A stretch of DNA of 64,000 bases from Inia geoffrensis (lineage: Eukaryota; Chordata; Mammalia; Artiodactyla; Iniidae): the NCBI GenBank assembly GCA_036417435.1, contig CM070919.1, positions 36,014,318-36,078,317 on the forward strand. Direction: 5' to 3'. Within the stretch, counting starts at the first letter, position 1. Each line of letters starts with the position of its first letter. Below, in pieces: positions 1 through 10,094 of this stretch. Made by a program: the position numbers and the translations under genes. The notes under the pieces are model-generated. The model saw nothing but the letters and a program-made list of their open reading frames with translations. It ran no database searches and was not told where the DNA came from.

Positions 1-355
1 ATATCTGAACAGTGACTTTATAAAGAAAAACAAACAAACTATTATTTTCTCCAGGATTTTCTAAAGAAAGAAAAACTCTGTTATTTGGGATATTTCAAAA
101 GGTTGGTTCATACAACTTCTAGACATATCCTTTGAAAGAGTAAAAATCTTGCTGGCTCCATTCTCGGCCTCCTGCTGGTATATTAATGGTGACCTGTTAA
201 TATTGGTGTTAAAAAGATAAAATTTAAATTATAAGCCAAAATCCTTACTCAGTGTAAGTGAAGATGTTAAATTAAAACCCAGAGCAGATTGAGAGATAGA
301 AGAAAAAAAAAGAAGGACGAAATAGGAGATAGCATTCGGGGTGGAGTAGAGAGGA
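1..355. other. Gene-free AT-rich sequence
   Basis: I see no coding exon, RNA gene or recognisable repeat here apart from a short A-rich tract near 300-312. Confidence 0.5.
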
Positions 356-622
356 ATGAGGAGATTGGGGTTAACAGAAACACACAGTATATATAAAATA
401 GGTAAACAACAAGGTCCTACTGTAGAGCACAGGGAACTATATTCAATATCTTGTAATAACCTATAATGGAAAAGAATCTGAAAAAGAATAAATATATATG
501 TGTATATATATATATGTATATATGTATAACTGAATCACTTTGCTGTACACCTGAAACTAACACAATGTTGTTAATTAACTGTACTTCAATACAAAAAGTA
601 AAGAAAAAAAGAAAGGAAGAAA
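356..622 (+). repeat. L1 3'-end fragment (Cetartiodactyl type)
   Basis: This matches the 3' untranslated end of L1 elements common in whales and even-toed ungulates: TATATAAAATAGGTAAACAA, then AACAAGGTCCTACTGTAGAG, a TATA/TATG microsatellite at about 492-528, and AACTGAATCACTTTGCTGTA. It ends in an A-rich tail near 600-622. The same text recurs at about 54512-54870, which supports a dispersed family. It is 5'-truncated and has no coding part. The family name is from memory of the consensus. Confidence 0.75.
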
Positions 623-1034
623 GACACTAGTTTACTGACATGGTCAGATTATAATTTTCACAATAATTATATTACCACTCGGAAAAAGACAGTTTAGAGT
701 CAGGTTAAACTATATTGAGTTAGTACCCCAATCTATATGTATATATAACTAACATAAATTAGACATAAGCAGGCACCTAAAATACTTGTACTGTATTTTA
801 AGTTATTCTAATTGCCTCTTCCACTCTAATTTTAATGCATCCAAATCATTTTTATCATATAAATGAAGTTTGAAAATGTCAGCCAAAATCCAAATTACAG
901 AATTTTATTAATAGCAGATAGTTGAGTAAAATACTTGTAAGATGGGTAGGCAGATCCGATCCCTCCACTTTTTATACTGTGACTTAGCATCTGTCTTCTC
1001 TACGTCATACAGTCAAGCGCAATATGTGCCAGCC

Positions 1035-1072
1035 TGTTGGGGGATTGTTGGGGGATTGCTGGGGGATTGTTG
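1035..1072. repeat. 11-bp minisatellite, about 3.4 copies
   Basis: Three adjacent units of TGTTGGGGGAT (the third has TGCTGGGGGAT) are followed by a partial TGTTG. The G5 runs recur every 11 bases. Confidence 0.9.
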
Positions 1073-1267
1073 TCTCTGTTCCTTGTAGTGGACATCATGT
1101 AGGAAAGTTTGCTCCCCAGCTGAAGGGATTAAGGAAAGGAATTCTGTTTGGATAAAACAGGCTGTATCGAAGCCAAACAGTATCCAGCTGTACAGCTTAA
1201 AAGCCCATTATCTTACATGTGATAAAACAAACCAGCCTAAGTTGTATAGTGTGATGATCGCCTTTAA

Positions 1268-1284
1268 ACACACACACACACACA

Positions 1285-1324
<40 letters not shown>
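1268..1324. repeat. (CA)n microsatellite
   Basis: About 57 bp of alternating CA with a short CGCG interruption near 1285. Translation of either strand gives a spurious Val-Cys repeat, so open frames across it are not genes. Such tracts are usually length-polymorphic. Confidence 0.97.
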
Positions 1325-1325
<1 letters not shown>

Positions 1326-1984
1326 CTAGCTGCTTGCTCTCTGCCTCCAAAGTAAAGCTTACAGCCACAGTTAACTGTATACAAGATACTCAAGTGATGC
1401 TTAAAATAAGAGGCACTTTTTTCTTGCCAGGTTTTTAGCATCTCAAAATTCAAATGCCAGTGCTCAAATACCAATTTCCTGATCAAACTGTAGACTAAAG
1501 GAAATGAAATAAAACTGAATAAGTGGTACATAAAGATTTTTAAATGAATCTGCATCTATCTATGGAGTGATTAGTGATTTTCTTTGCTACTGAACTGTTG
1601 CGGCTACTCCAGTGAGAGCAGTTCTTACCCATTTATTCCAACCCTCAATTTCGAATGTACCTCAAGACTTCCCAGACAAGGAAGTTTACTTTATGGAATG
1701 CTTTGACATGGACTGTGAACAGGTTTCTTTGAATACATTTTAGAATCGATTTCCTCTGAAGACACAGCCTATACCACTGTAGCGAGAGAAATAACTAGAT
1801 TTGGCCGTACCACTGGTACAAGAGCTGTCTCAAACAGATGGGGAGCTCAGTCCTTCAGGAGCTATAAACAAAGAAAGCTCAAAACAATGCTGTATCTCAG
1901 TAAGACAAGTAATACATGAAAATAAGTCAATGACTAGGTGAATAGAAAGAAGATTCTAATTTTGCATATTTTGTTTTCTAACCT

Positions 1985-2284
1985 TCACTCTTTGCTCTCA
2001 TTCTCCCTCTCTCTTAGTCTGTTGTATAACCCTTTAGAGCCAGTGCCTGCATAAGGCAATATTTTTTGTTCAATTTCAAAGCCGAATTTGTCCCGAAGAA
2101 CAAAGAAAACTGTCTTTAAAGTTTGATACCATCGAGTTTCCATTGTAGAAGGGATGTAGACACTGCAGGCCAAATTTGGCTCTGATCCCCGAATGAAAAT
2201 ATAGTCATTTGAATTCAGGGAGAATTGGAAGTTTTGCATGTAGGAGTGTGTTGGCCTCAGAGCTTCAGTCAGCAAGGTCTGAAC
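1985..2284 (-). CDS. Candidate coding exon, unrecognised protein
   Basis: I do not recognise this protein. On the minus strand a plausible acceptor (CTATACAG, ending at 2285) leads into 99 open codons closed by TGA at 1985. The translation starts V-Q-T-L-L-T-E-A. It contains a Cys-Ser-Val-Tyr-Ile segment, a Thr-Arg-Trp-Tyr-Gln-Thr segment and an alternating hydrophobic/charged stretch (VFFVLRDKFGFEIEQ). This mixed, globular-looking composition is unlike the Ser/Pro/Leu-rich translations of repeats around it. No strong GT donor precedes the stop (GTTATA about 45 bases upstream is weak), so a terminal exon fits best. It lies 7.3 kb beyond the STEAP3 stop on the same strand but is not part of STEAP3. 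It could be a real exon of another gene, a retrocopy fragment or a chance ORF. The exon call is inference. Confidence 0.4.
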   Translation of the reverse strand, partial: VQTLLTEALRPTHSYMQNFQFSLNSNDYIFIRGSEPNLACSVYIPSTMETRWYQTLKTVFFVLRDKFGFEIEQKILPYAGTGSKGLYNRLRERENESKE

Positions 2285-4396
2285 CTGTATAGCTCAAAGT
2301 AAGTCCTTCACTCAACTGTGTATATTAAATCTAAGTCTCTGTCTTCCAAGGCCCCTGGCAGTGGACAGAACACAAAGATGAAAGGCTTGGTGAGAAGAGA
2401 TAATTAAAACTTAATGGATGCTTGTTGTATGAGTAGGTGCAAAGAAAAATACTCACTTTAGGTATTCACAAGGAATTTCTAAAACAGAGCTCTGTGTGTT
2501 ATGAGTAATTCATTTTGGATCGTAACACTAGGAAGATGAGCCCTAAGAGGTATAGGTCAAGGCTGAATGCCCTACTCACTCTTCTGTTACGTTTTATGGG
2601 GTGTTTTACACTCAATGTAAGAAAAAAACACTACATCTAAGACAGCCGAAAAAATCCAAGAGCCCTGACCTCTTCTGAAATTTTGTGTTGAATTGATTCA
2701 GATTAAAGCAATGACCTTTTGATTTTATGATGTCTCGCCTAAAAGGCCTCCAAAGATTGAAGGGTAGGATATGTACCTTGGTTGGGGGTTGGGGGGGGGG
2801 GCGAGAAATAGACTGATTAGGGCCTTTGACAAGATGGTTTCAGGAAATAGAAGTCTCTCTTGCCTTAGTTGGTAGCCACAGAGACATTTGCTCCATTGCT
2901 CCTGGCCACAATCTCTCAGGAAATGGTTGAGCCACCAACAAAGTAAGGGTATAAGAAAGATGAGGGATAATTTTACAATGCTTTCAGAACTTCCATCTCT
3001 GGTAAGCTACAGTATCTGTCTCGTGGCAGCTACTTTCGTTTGTGTGTGTCAGATGACTCTGGCTTGAATGAGCTTTTTCATACACATTCTGTTTGAAGGA
3101 AAGTCTTGCTGTGTTCTTTCCTTTTGTCATTCATGTGTCTGTATAGGACTGTAGCATTGCTTTCTCCCAACCCAGCCATCCCTCCTTGATTCTGCTCTCC
3201 CTTTCATCACCCCCTCAACACTCTAATAAGTTTCTTAATATAAATAGAAAAAAAATCGTCATGCTATTGTATATTGGTGGGGTTAGTTTCTCCTTCTCGT
3301 CTATGTGATGTTATTTGTTTACGGCACACACTGCTGAATATTGTCAACATGTAACAAGTGCCTGCAGGAACTCAACTAGAAAACATGCATTTGCCACAGG
3401 TGAGAGTGTAAACATAGGTAGAGGGGCAAACATTCCGGAAGACAACATGAAAATTAAAATGGAAAGGGAAGGAGAGCGTGGAGAAAGATTTACTTTGATT
3501 GGTTGAATTTGAGGAGTTTCTGTTTGGAAAACAAGCCCTCTTTCATGAAGAAGTTCAATATGGTGATCGTATAAATGACCTTCGGGATTTTTCTTGACAA
3601 CCTGAAGTCCCTAAGCCAATGAAACCTATGAACAGTTCTTAGAAGATTTATAGTCAGAACATAAAGTTAAACATAAAATTCTCAAACTTAAAAAGCTTAC
3701 ATCTTCTGTTAAATATTTCCTGATACAAGTTTGCTGTTGTAAAAATTTAATTACAGAACTATGAAAATAAATTCATTTACGTAGGTAAAAGCAGGTCGTA
3801 GTCAGTCTTTGGAATCGGAGGAAAAAGTGAAACGTTACTTCCTACTGAAAAAAAAGGACAAAAGGCGATCACAGAAGTCATATTCTGAGTACTTGGTCCT
3901 TTGCACTCCTGCTTCTCTCCATGGATAAGATGCCCCAGGACATCTTACTTCGAGGGGTGGGTACTTTGAACAAGATGATAAAAGCCCTGAATGTTTTAAC
4001 GTTTAATAAGGACATTCTCAAGTATATACAAAAGTAATGAGTGCGTTTTGCCAGTCTTGTTTCATTTATTCCCTCTACATTATTTGTTATGTATTTATTG
4101 CTAAAGAACCTTAAAGCAACTAATTTCAACCACAAATACTTTAAAAGAAGGTGTTGATGAGGACACTTCATTATCACTTGTTTTTATAATACCACCATGC
4201 CATTATCACAAAATAAGTGGCTAATATCAGCTAACATTCAGTCCATAGTGAAATGTATCTGATTGTCTGAAAAATGTCTTTTGATAGTTTAAGTCAGGAT
4301 CCAAACAAGAGTTAAGCAGTGCATTTTGTTCTATATGTTTAGTATTCTATAATAATCTCCTTCCCTTTTTAATACCATTTCTTTGTTGATGAGATT
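2285..4396. other. Gene-free unique sequence
   Basis: No exon or RNA gene is recognised. The only notable simple tract is an 11-G run preceded by G5 (2784-2801). Short open frames here have no family resemblance. Confidence 0.5.
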
Positions 4397-4402
4397 CAAA
4401 AC

Positions 4403-4610
4403 TTTTTTTTTTTTTCCCCCAGTACGCGGGCCTCTCCCTGTTGCGGCCTCTCCCGTTGCGGAGCACAGGCTCCGGACGCGCAGGCTCAGTGGCCACGGCT
4501 CACGGGCCCAGCCGCTCCGCAGCATGTGGGATCTTCCCGGACCGGGGCACGAACCCGTGTCCCCTGCATCGGCAGGCGGACTCTCAACCACTGCGCCACC
4601 AGGGAAGCCC
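4403..4610 (-). mobile_element. CHR-type tRNA-derived SINE
   Basis: Read on the minus strand, it begins GGGCTTCCCTGGTGGCGCAG at 4610. It carries a B-box-like GGTTCGTGCC and ends in GCCCGCGTACT plus an A-tail (plus-strand poly-T at 4403-4415). Flanking copies of CAAAACTTTTTT (near 4397 and 4613) are the target-site duplication. Full length and CpG-rich, so fairly young. Open frames inside it are SINE translations. Confidence 0.95.
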
Positions 4611-4625
4611 ACAAAACTTTTTTTT

Positions 4626-4984
4626 AAGGGCAAGAAATTCCATGCAGGTGGTGCTAAATAATCTCTACGTCATCTAATCAGTTGTCTCACTTGCAGTGAT
4701 GATGCCAAGTTTGGTCCGTGGGTTCAGGTATTATCTGCCTGGCTCCCCCTTGTAAAGTTCCCTATCCTTCCACCTGAGTCTTAGTATCCTGAGATGATCA
4801 TGGCCTAGAAACATTATTCCATGAGGGGTGACAGAATAGTAACTTTTGAAATCTGTCATTCTTTATCAATTCATTAAAATGCCGGTACATCAATTTGACT
4901 GTAAACCAGCAGCCGTGTCACCCTTTCCAAAGATAACACCAAAGACTACAGTTATTCTTTCCCCCAAATGGAGCCAGAGACCTC
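4626..4984. other. Gene-free unique sequence
   Basis: Short unique stretch between a SINE and the 247-codon ORF. No recognised feature. Confidence 0.45.
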
Positions 4985-5728
4985 GTGAGGTGTCACAGCG
5001 CACAGTCCTCAGAAGGACTGAGACCAGATCTTGAGGAGAGTGAGTTAGGCAAGGAGGTTTCTCCAGTAGATGTCAAAAATGATCTCTGTGTCATTCAGTT
5101 TTGGATGGCGGGGATAGAAAAAAATGGCGACTCAGTCATGAGTCTGTCCTCTAGACATTCAGTAGAGGGCCGTGTGGAATGGTGTTCTCATAATATTATG
5201 AAGCTGTGCTCCAAGGTCTCCCCAGATCGTCTCTATTCGATTCTCAGGAGGCCCCAGCTCACGTTGAGCAGATTTCTCACTTTATACAAAAGTCAAGCAG
5301 GCAAAAGAATGAAGAATCCATCAGAATTTTACTTTATGTCTTCTGTCTTCTCCAAATCAAGCAAGTCCAGGAGACTAAAAAGGGAACTGAAATCAGCTTG
5401 TCTCCCAGAAGAGGCTGGAGAGCAGAGTAAGGTCTCCAAAGAAATAGTAAAGGCTCAGGGAGTGAGATGCCCATTTCGGATAGAATTTGAAGGCATTGTG
5501 GACTCTACCACCACCCTCGTCCTTGAGAAAATAAAAACAAGTCCGTCTTTGAAAAGTGCAAAGGAGAGGAAACTGACTCTCAATCCCACTGTGCCAGGAG
5601 ACACAAAAGTAGCAAAACGTTATCTCGAGCTGACTGATGAAGGGCCTTCCTTGACCCACCTGTGTCACCTCTTGGAGTATCTGAGGAGCACAGGATTGTT
5701 TTTCTGGCTCCTGCACAGCTGCCTGTGA
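4985..5728 (+). CDS. Hypothetical 247-codon ORF, probably not a conventional gene
   Basis: An uninterrupted 247-codon frame begins at ATG 4985 and stops at 5728, just before the C-rich hexanucleotide tract. I recognise no domain. The product would be basic and Ser/Lys/Leu-rich (for example SKSSKSRRLKRELKSA near residues 125-140), with no signal peptide at the start and one hydrophobic run near the end (TGLFFWLLHSCL). No upstream promoter or 5' splice context is evident, and no repeat is recognised under it. A frame this long is unlikely, though not impossible, by chance in 64 kb. It could be a lineage-specific ORF in a lncRNA, a decayed exon or chance. Confidence 0.2.
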   Translation: MRCHSAQSSEGLRPDLEESELGKEVSPVDVKNDLCVIQFWMAGIEKNGDSVMSLSSRHSVEGRVEWCSHNIMKLCSKVSPDRLYSILRRPQLTLSRFLTLYKSQAGKRMKNPSEFYFMSSVFSKSSKSRRLKRELKSACLPEEAGEQSKVSKEIVKAQGVRCPFRIEFEGIVDSTTTLVLEKIKTSPSLKSAKERKLTLNPTVPGDTKVAKRYLELTDEGPSLTHLCHLLEYLRSTGLFFWLLHSCL

Positions 5729-5744
5729 AGATTGAATGCCTCTG

Positions 5745-5801
5745 TCCCTCCCCCTCCCCCTCCCCCTCCCCCTCCCCCTCCCCCTCCCCCTCCCCCTCTC
5801 C
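5745..5801. repeat. (CCCCTC)n hexanucleotide repeat
   Basis: About eight to nine copies of CCCCTC occur in a row with few imperfections. The minus strand is GAGGGG repeated and so satisfies the G-quadruplex pattern (four or more G-runs with 1-2 base loops). Translations give Ser-Pro or Gly-Glu repeats that are artefacts. Confidence 0.95.
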
Positions 5802-6074
5802 AGCTTGCTGTTCCCTTTTGCCACACCAACCCTTTTCAAATATCTTTAATGCAGCTGTTTCAGTAGCAGGCACTTTGGATGAAAGGCTTTCTTCCACCCC
5901 TGGCTCGTCCAGCAGCTATAATTACAGAGGTGATTTGGATATTTGGGCATATACCACGCTCTTCCTCGACTTTTCCGTCTCATTTGAGATACTCAAAGCA
6001 TCGTATCAGGCAGTACAAGCTTTGGAAACAGGAAGAATGGGGTTTTAATATTGGTCCAGCCGGCCGCCTGTCTG

Positions 6075-6245
6075 TCATGGATCTTAACCTAGTTTCCTCT
6101 TCTGTAAGATTGAGATGATAATATTTGCTTTTCAGGCTTATTGTGGTGCCCTAAGTTCTGTAGGTGCTATACCTAGAGCAGTGCCTAGAATGTGGAGGAT
6201 ACGCAATAAATGACCCAATAGATGTTAGTTGCTACTATTATTTTG
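6075..6245 (+). repeat. MIR SINE fragment
   Basis: Shows the MIR order: CCTAGTTTCCTCTTCTGTAA, then AGCAGTGCCTAGAATGTGG, then AATAAATG near 6206. Heavily diverged and without target duplications, as expected of an ancient mammalian element. Confidence 0.75.
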
Positions 6246-7899
6246 AGAGAATGTTCAATTTCTAGAACCAGTTTCAAATCTATCAAGCTTCCTTTCACCG
6301 TAAAGCAAATCTGGTCTTTCAACAGGATCGTCTGCCTTTTCCATACTTGCGTTCCAGGGGATAAAGGGCATTCGTCTGGGTCCTTATCCCTTTTCCTGCT
6401 GCCGTGGACTTTGCCACAGGCTTACCATTTCTCCCTAGGAGGAAGAAGAGAGCCCAGTTAAATTCTCCCTGTGGTATAGCACAAACTCAAACCTGAGAAA
6501 TGTTTCACTGCTGTTCAGTAAATAAGGGGAGGTGAGATTCTGCCTACTTAGAGCCACTGAGAAGGCTGAGCCGGCCCAATTCTGGACTAAGGTCAACGTG
6601 GTTTAACCAGTTTAGGCTGCCAGCCTGCACGAGTCCCAGCGCTTCACTTGACCTTAGTGGGCTTTTGCGTCGTTTTAAGGCCCAGACTCAACCTCTGCAA
6701 AGAGAGGGACGGTGCCGTATCCTCTCCAGCCCCCTCACAAAGACTGGGGCTCTGCTCCTAAGCTCTAGTCCCTCGGTTTGTGCCTTGCTGTGCGCTGACA
6801 GGTTCCCTTCAGGTCCCAGTATTCCGGGTACCAGAGGACCACTTTGGTCCCTCTGCCTCTCAATCTGTAAGGATGGATGGAGGTTATCCAGACACTTCAT
6901 TCTCTGAACCTGGACGGAGACCTCTAGATGCCACACTTTGGAGAGATCTATCCTGGACTAACGTGTCCTTCGGCATCTACAGGTGAAAGTGGCTGCCCAG
7001 AGCCTGTGCCCCCCTTTGGCTGGCAAGTACCAGGCTTGGCCTTCCCCAGTAGGTCCTGTCCAGCCATACTGGGGTTTGTTGTTGGCTGTTGCCAGATGAA
7101 GGTCATGTGCCATTGAGGTATGTTGGGGACCTCTGGGTTAGGAATCACTTAATCCGAGATGGTGCCTCTGTCAATGGCAAGAAGCAGAGACAGAGCCTAT
7201 CTCTTTGCTTGCTTCTTTGTTTCACTCTAAACATTTTTATCTTGGCTCATGAAACAAAAGCGCACTGATGAAAAGCATCTAGAATGGTAGTGGTGCAGTT
7301 GACCAAAAAGAAAACCACATATAATACAGAATTATTTTTTAATGAGAGGAAAAATGGCTAATGGTCATGCCACCCACAGGTAATCATTGTTACTATTTCA
7401 GAGCATTTTTTTCCATTCAACAGGTATAAAATTTCAGATATATAAGATGATAAGTCCTGGAGATCTACTGTACAACATTGTACCTATAGTTAAAATTATT
7501 GTATTACACACTAAAAAATTTATTAGGAGAGTAGATCTCCTGATAACTGTTGTTACTGCAATTAAAAATAAAATTGGAATCATTACATATACACACACAC
7601 ATCACACACATGCACATATATATGTATATAGAGTTCTTTTTAAAACTTGATATTAGCTTATATATTTTTAACTTCAAAACAAGGAATGAGAAGTTGGAGA
7701 TCCAGAAAATCCAATTAAGCATATTATTCCACTGCTAATGTTATAAGTGTTGGCTAAAATTGATATTTACTGATAATTGCTTGGAAACTTTACCCCAGTT
7801 ATTAGAAATTAGTAAAGTCCTTTATGTTTTATAACAATTCTTGCAAATATTTTGGTTCTTTGAAAGCTCTTATAGTTAAGCCTGGAAAATTCTAATTTA

Positions 7900-7980
7900 A
7901 CCCCTTTCCCTATCATATGACCTGAGTCAAGTTATTTAATGTTTCTGAGTTGCTCTTTAAAGTTGGAATATCGATATATA
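7900..7980 (+). repeat. MIR core fragment
   Basis: TGACCTGAGTCAAGTTATTT followed by AATGTTTCTGAGTTGCTC resembles the MIR core. Short and diverged. Confidence 0.5.
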
Positions 7981-8811
7981 GTGACCATCAAACATGGTAG
8001 TATATGGTGCTTTCATCAGTCTTTCTCAACTTTTTGCCTCCGTGAAATGCATGACATGTGACATATTTTTCGTGTACGACACATATCATGAGCATTAGCT
8101 GTGGTACCTGTCTTGTCACTCTCACATAAGGAAGGACTTTAGAATGCAGATGAAGTTAAGATACCTAAATCTGTAAAATAAATAAAATTTTCTAAATGAA
8201 GTCTACCAGTGTTTCACAACACAGATATTGTGATCTATCGTGTTAAAATACACGACAAATTTGTAGGTGCCAAACCAAATAAGGTGCTGTTATTTCAGTA
8301 ACTGTATTAAAATGGAAGGTCTGTTTCTCACTTGGCAGAAATCTCACCCAGGTAGGTAAACATTTTGCAAGTTTGGACGCTACCTGACCAGTAGCAATGA
8401 GGAAACTCAGAACTTAATTTGTTACCTGATTTAAATGAAAGATAAATTAAGCTGTGTTTTTTATTTATTAACAAGATTCAAGTAAACGAGGTTTAGAGAA
8501 ATAAATAGAATTGAGTTACGTTGTGCCTGATTTTAATTATAAAATAACTTTCAAAAACAGCTCCTCATTTGTTCCACTTAGAATAATTTCAGAAAGCAAA
8601 TCTCTGAGCTATAATTGATAGCTTTCAGTTAACACCCTTATGTCAAACACTTGCTTATTATAAAAGCTAAATAGAGGAGCTGAGCGATTGCTGGAATGTG
8701 ATGGCGGCAGCCTGAAGTCCCTCTGTCTTGTCTCTCCTGGCATGAAGCCACCCACCTCATCAGCTGGGGCAAGGGCAGTTGGGCCCTAGTGTTCTCAGCA
8801 TGCCACATCCA

Positions 8812-8988
8812 AGTACGCGGGCCTCTCACTGTTGTAGCCTCTCCCCGTTGCGGCGCGCGGGCTCTGGACGCGCAGGCTTAGCGGCCCAGCCGCTCCGCGG
8901 CATGTGGGATCTTCCCGGACCGGGGCACGAACCCGCGTCCCCTGCATCAGCAGGCGGACTCTCAACCACTGCGCCACCAGGGAAGCCC
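8812..8988 (-). mobile_element. CHR-type SINE, shortened and lacking an A-tail
   Basis: The minus strand begins GGGCTTCCCTGGTGGCGCAG at 8988 and runs to GGCCCGCGTACTT at 8812. Compared with other copies here it lacks roughly 25 bases in the middle (the GGCCCGTGAGCCGTGGCCGC region) and has no A-tail. I found no target-site duplication. Possible causes are deletion of the tail and flank or spread by recombination rather than simple retroposition. Confidence 0.9.
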
Positions 8989-9243
8989 TGCTATAAGTTT
9001 TTAATAGATTTTACATTTATCAGATTCCCCTTCTACATGAAGTGTACTTTTTAGAAGTTCTTTAGGTCTGCATGTCCCTTCCTCAGAGGTGAGCTGTAGC
9101 CCAGATCACTCTGTGCTCACTTTGCATGCTGCCTGACTCAGAGCAAACTCCAATCAGAAGGCTCACCAGACCAATGAACGAATGAATGGGCAGGTGATCA
9201 GTGCAACAGGAATAAAAGCCTGAAATTCACGGGAAGTTAGGTG
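8989..9243. other. Gene-free stretch beyond the STEAP3 poly(A) signal
   Basis: No exon or repeat recognised. If transcription of STEAP3 reads past the signal at 9244-9249, part of this could be extended 3' UTR. Confidence 0.4.
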
Positions 9244-9537
9244 TTTATTTTTGCTGCTTCTCCGACAAGCTCTACAAGGTTGAAATCTCAGGGACTCAAC
9301 TTTTTAGCTAAGTAAGTATAATTGCAAATCCTGTTATATATATGAACTACATATGGACATCCATATCACACACAGGTGTGTCATTCTGAATATTACCACA
9401 CACGTCCCAGGAATTCAGACCTCAACCCACCAATCTGTGTGTAATTCTGTTGTCCTGCATGGTCAAGGCGAGAAGTCCTGAGAGACTCCAGGCACTGTCC
9501 TGCCTGTGTCTGGCTTCCGGAGCTGGGTGCAGGCACC
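9244..9537 (-). other. STEAP3: Probable STEAP3 3' UTR
   Basis: The interval runs from the STEAP3 stop to a minus-strand AATAAA at 9244-9249 (plus TTTATT). It has no coding signature. Cleavage would be expected shortly beyond the signal at lower coordinates. Other AATAAA sites lie further downstream (for example near 8463), so a longer UTR is possible. The assignment is inferred from position. Confidence 0.55.
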
Positions 9538-9819
9538 TCACACATGGCTTGTCTTCTGGGCCAGGGCGCAGTCCACTGGCAGCGTGAACTTGACGGTGCC
9601 ATCCTTCTCCCAGCCCCTCCGGATCTTGGAGAGTCTGCGGCTGAAGCAGGGCAGGAGAAACAGGCCTTTGGCCAGGATGACAACACAGGGCACCAGCAGG
9701 GTTAGTGTGAAGGTGGGGGGCAGGTAGAACTTGTAGCGACTCTCCTCGAAGGCGCGGGTCCAGCCGTAGGTGAGCGTATGCAGGGTGCTCAGCACCAGGC
9801 CCACAAAGCCCAGAGTGGA
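9538..9819 (-). CDS. STEAP3: STEAP3 metalloreductase, terminal coding exon
   Basis: STEAP3 is an endosomal NADPH/FAD/heme ferrireductase that reduces Fe3+ released from transferrin, notably in erythroid precursors. The minus-strand exon begins after a good acceptor (TCTTTTCTCCGGCAG, ending at 9820). It encodes 93 residues and TGA (stop at 9538-9540), matching the length of the human final exon (residues about 396-488). Recognisable text includes [36 protein letters not shown] and [15 protein letters not shown], ending in KTSHV. Exon residue 14 is His (9778-9780); counting back from a 488-residue protein this is His409, the known second heme ligand. Two hydrophobic helices and a basic cytosolic tail follow the family plan. 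No frameshift or stop is seen. The preceding exons (oxidoreductase domain and first membrane helices) were not found to the right in this window. STEAP1/2/4 fit less well. Confidence 0.94.
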   Translation of the reverse strand, partial: STLGFVGLVLSTLHTLTYGWTRAFEESRYKFYLPPTFTLTLLVPCVVILAKGLFLLPCFSRRLSKIRRGWEKDGTVKFTLPVDCALAQKTSHV

Positions 9820-9921
9820 CTGCCGGAGAAAAGAAGGCTAGAATGAGGGTCAGGGTGAGGATGGACACAGCGATCCTACCAATGTCTTGTCTGCTTATTT
9901 GGCAGAGGGGAAGGAAGGAGG

Positions 9922-10085
9922 GCAGCTTTAGTAGGGCTCTGTGTTCAAATCCCAGCCCCGTCACTCACTGTCTGTGTGATCTTATTACTATCTAAACTCT
10001 CTGAGCCTCAGTTTCCCCAAGAGAACAATGCTCATACGTCAAAGTATATAAGGATTCATTGACTCATAAGGATTCTATAAAATAA
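9922..10085 (+). repeat. MIR SINE
   Basis: TTCAAATCCCAGCCCCGTCA, then CTGTGTGATCTTATTACTAT and TGAGCCTCAGTTTCCCC follow the MIR consensus order. It lies about 100 bp upstream (in gene sense) of the STEAP3 acceptor, in the presumed last intron. Confidence 0.85.
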
Positions 10086-10094
10086 TAATGCTTG

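Larger units (their letters stand above)
623..1984. other. Gene-free unique sequence with two tandem repeats
   Basis: Mostly unique AT-rich DNA. It contains an 11-bp tandem repeat (1035-1072) and a CA microsatellite (1268-1324), listed separately. A minus-strand AATAAA (plus TTTATT near 1632) could serve a transcript from the exon-like segment at 1985-2284. No other gene signal is seen. Confidence 0.5.
5802..8811. other. Gene-free region with MIR relics
   Basis: Apart from MIR fragments at 6075-6245 and 7900-7980 and a short CA/TA tract near 7590-7628, no exon, RNA gene or clear repeat is recognised. The segment 8020-8280 begins CAGTCTTTCTCAACTTTTTG, which is reminiscent of hAT-type transposon ends, but I cannot support a family. 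Confidence 0.45.

Noticed and set aside
1208..1555. Open frame with Val-Cys repeats
   Set aside because: Produced by translating the CA microsatellite.
4331..4677. Recurring Arg/Gly/Ser-rich frames (also in SINEs at 8.8, 13.7, 16.5, 31.4, 42.4, 50.7 and 55.0 kb)
   Set aside because: The same peptide text appears at every CHR SINE on either strand, so it is SINE translation rather than a gene family.
5580..6048. Gly-Glu and Ser-Pro repeat frames on both strands
   Set aside because: Artefacts of the CCCCTC hexanucleotide repeat.
9422..9964. 180-codon minus-strand ORF over the STEAP3 exon
   Set aside because: It is in a different frame from the true exon, runs through the acceptor into the intron and MIR, and has no homology that I recognise.
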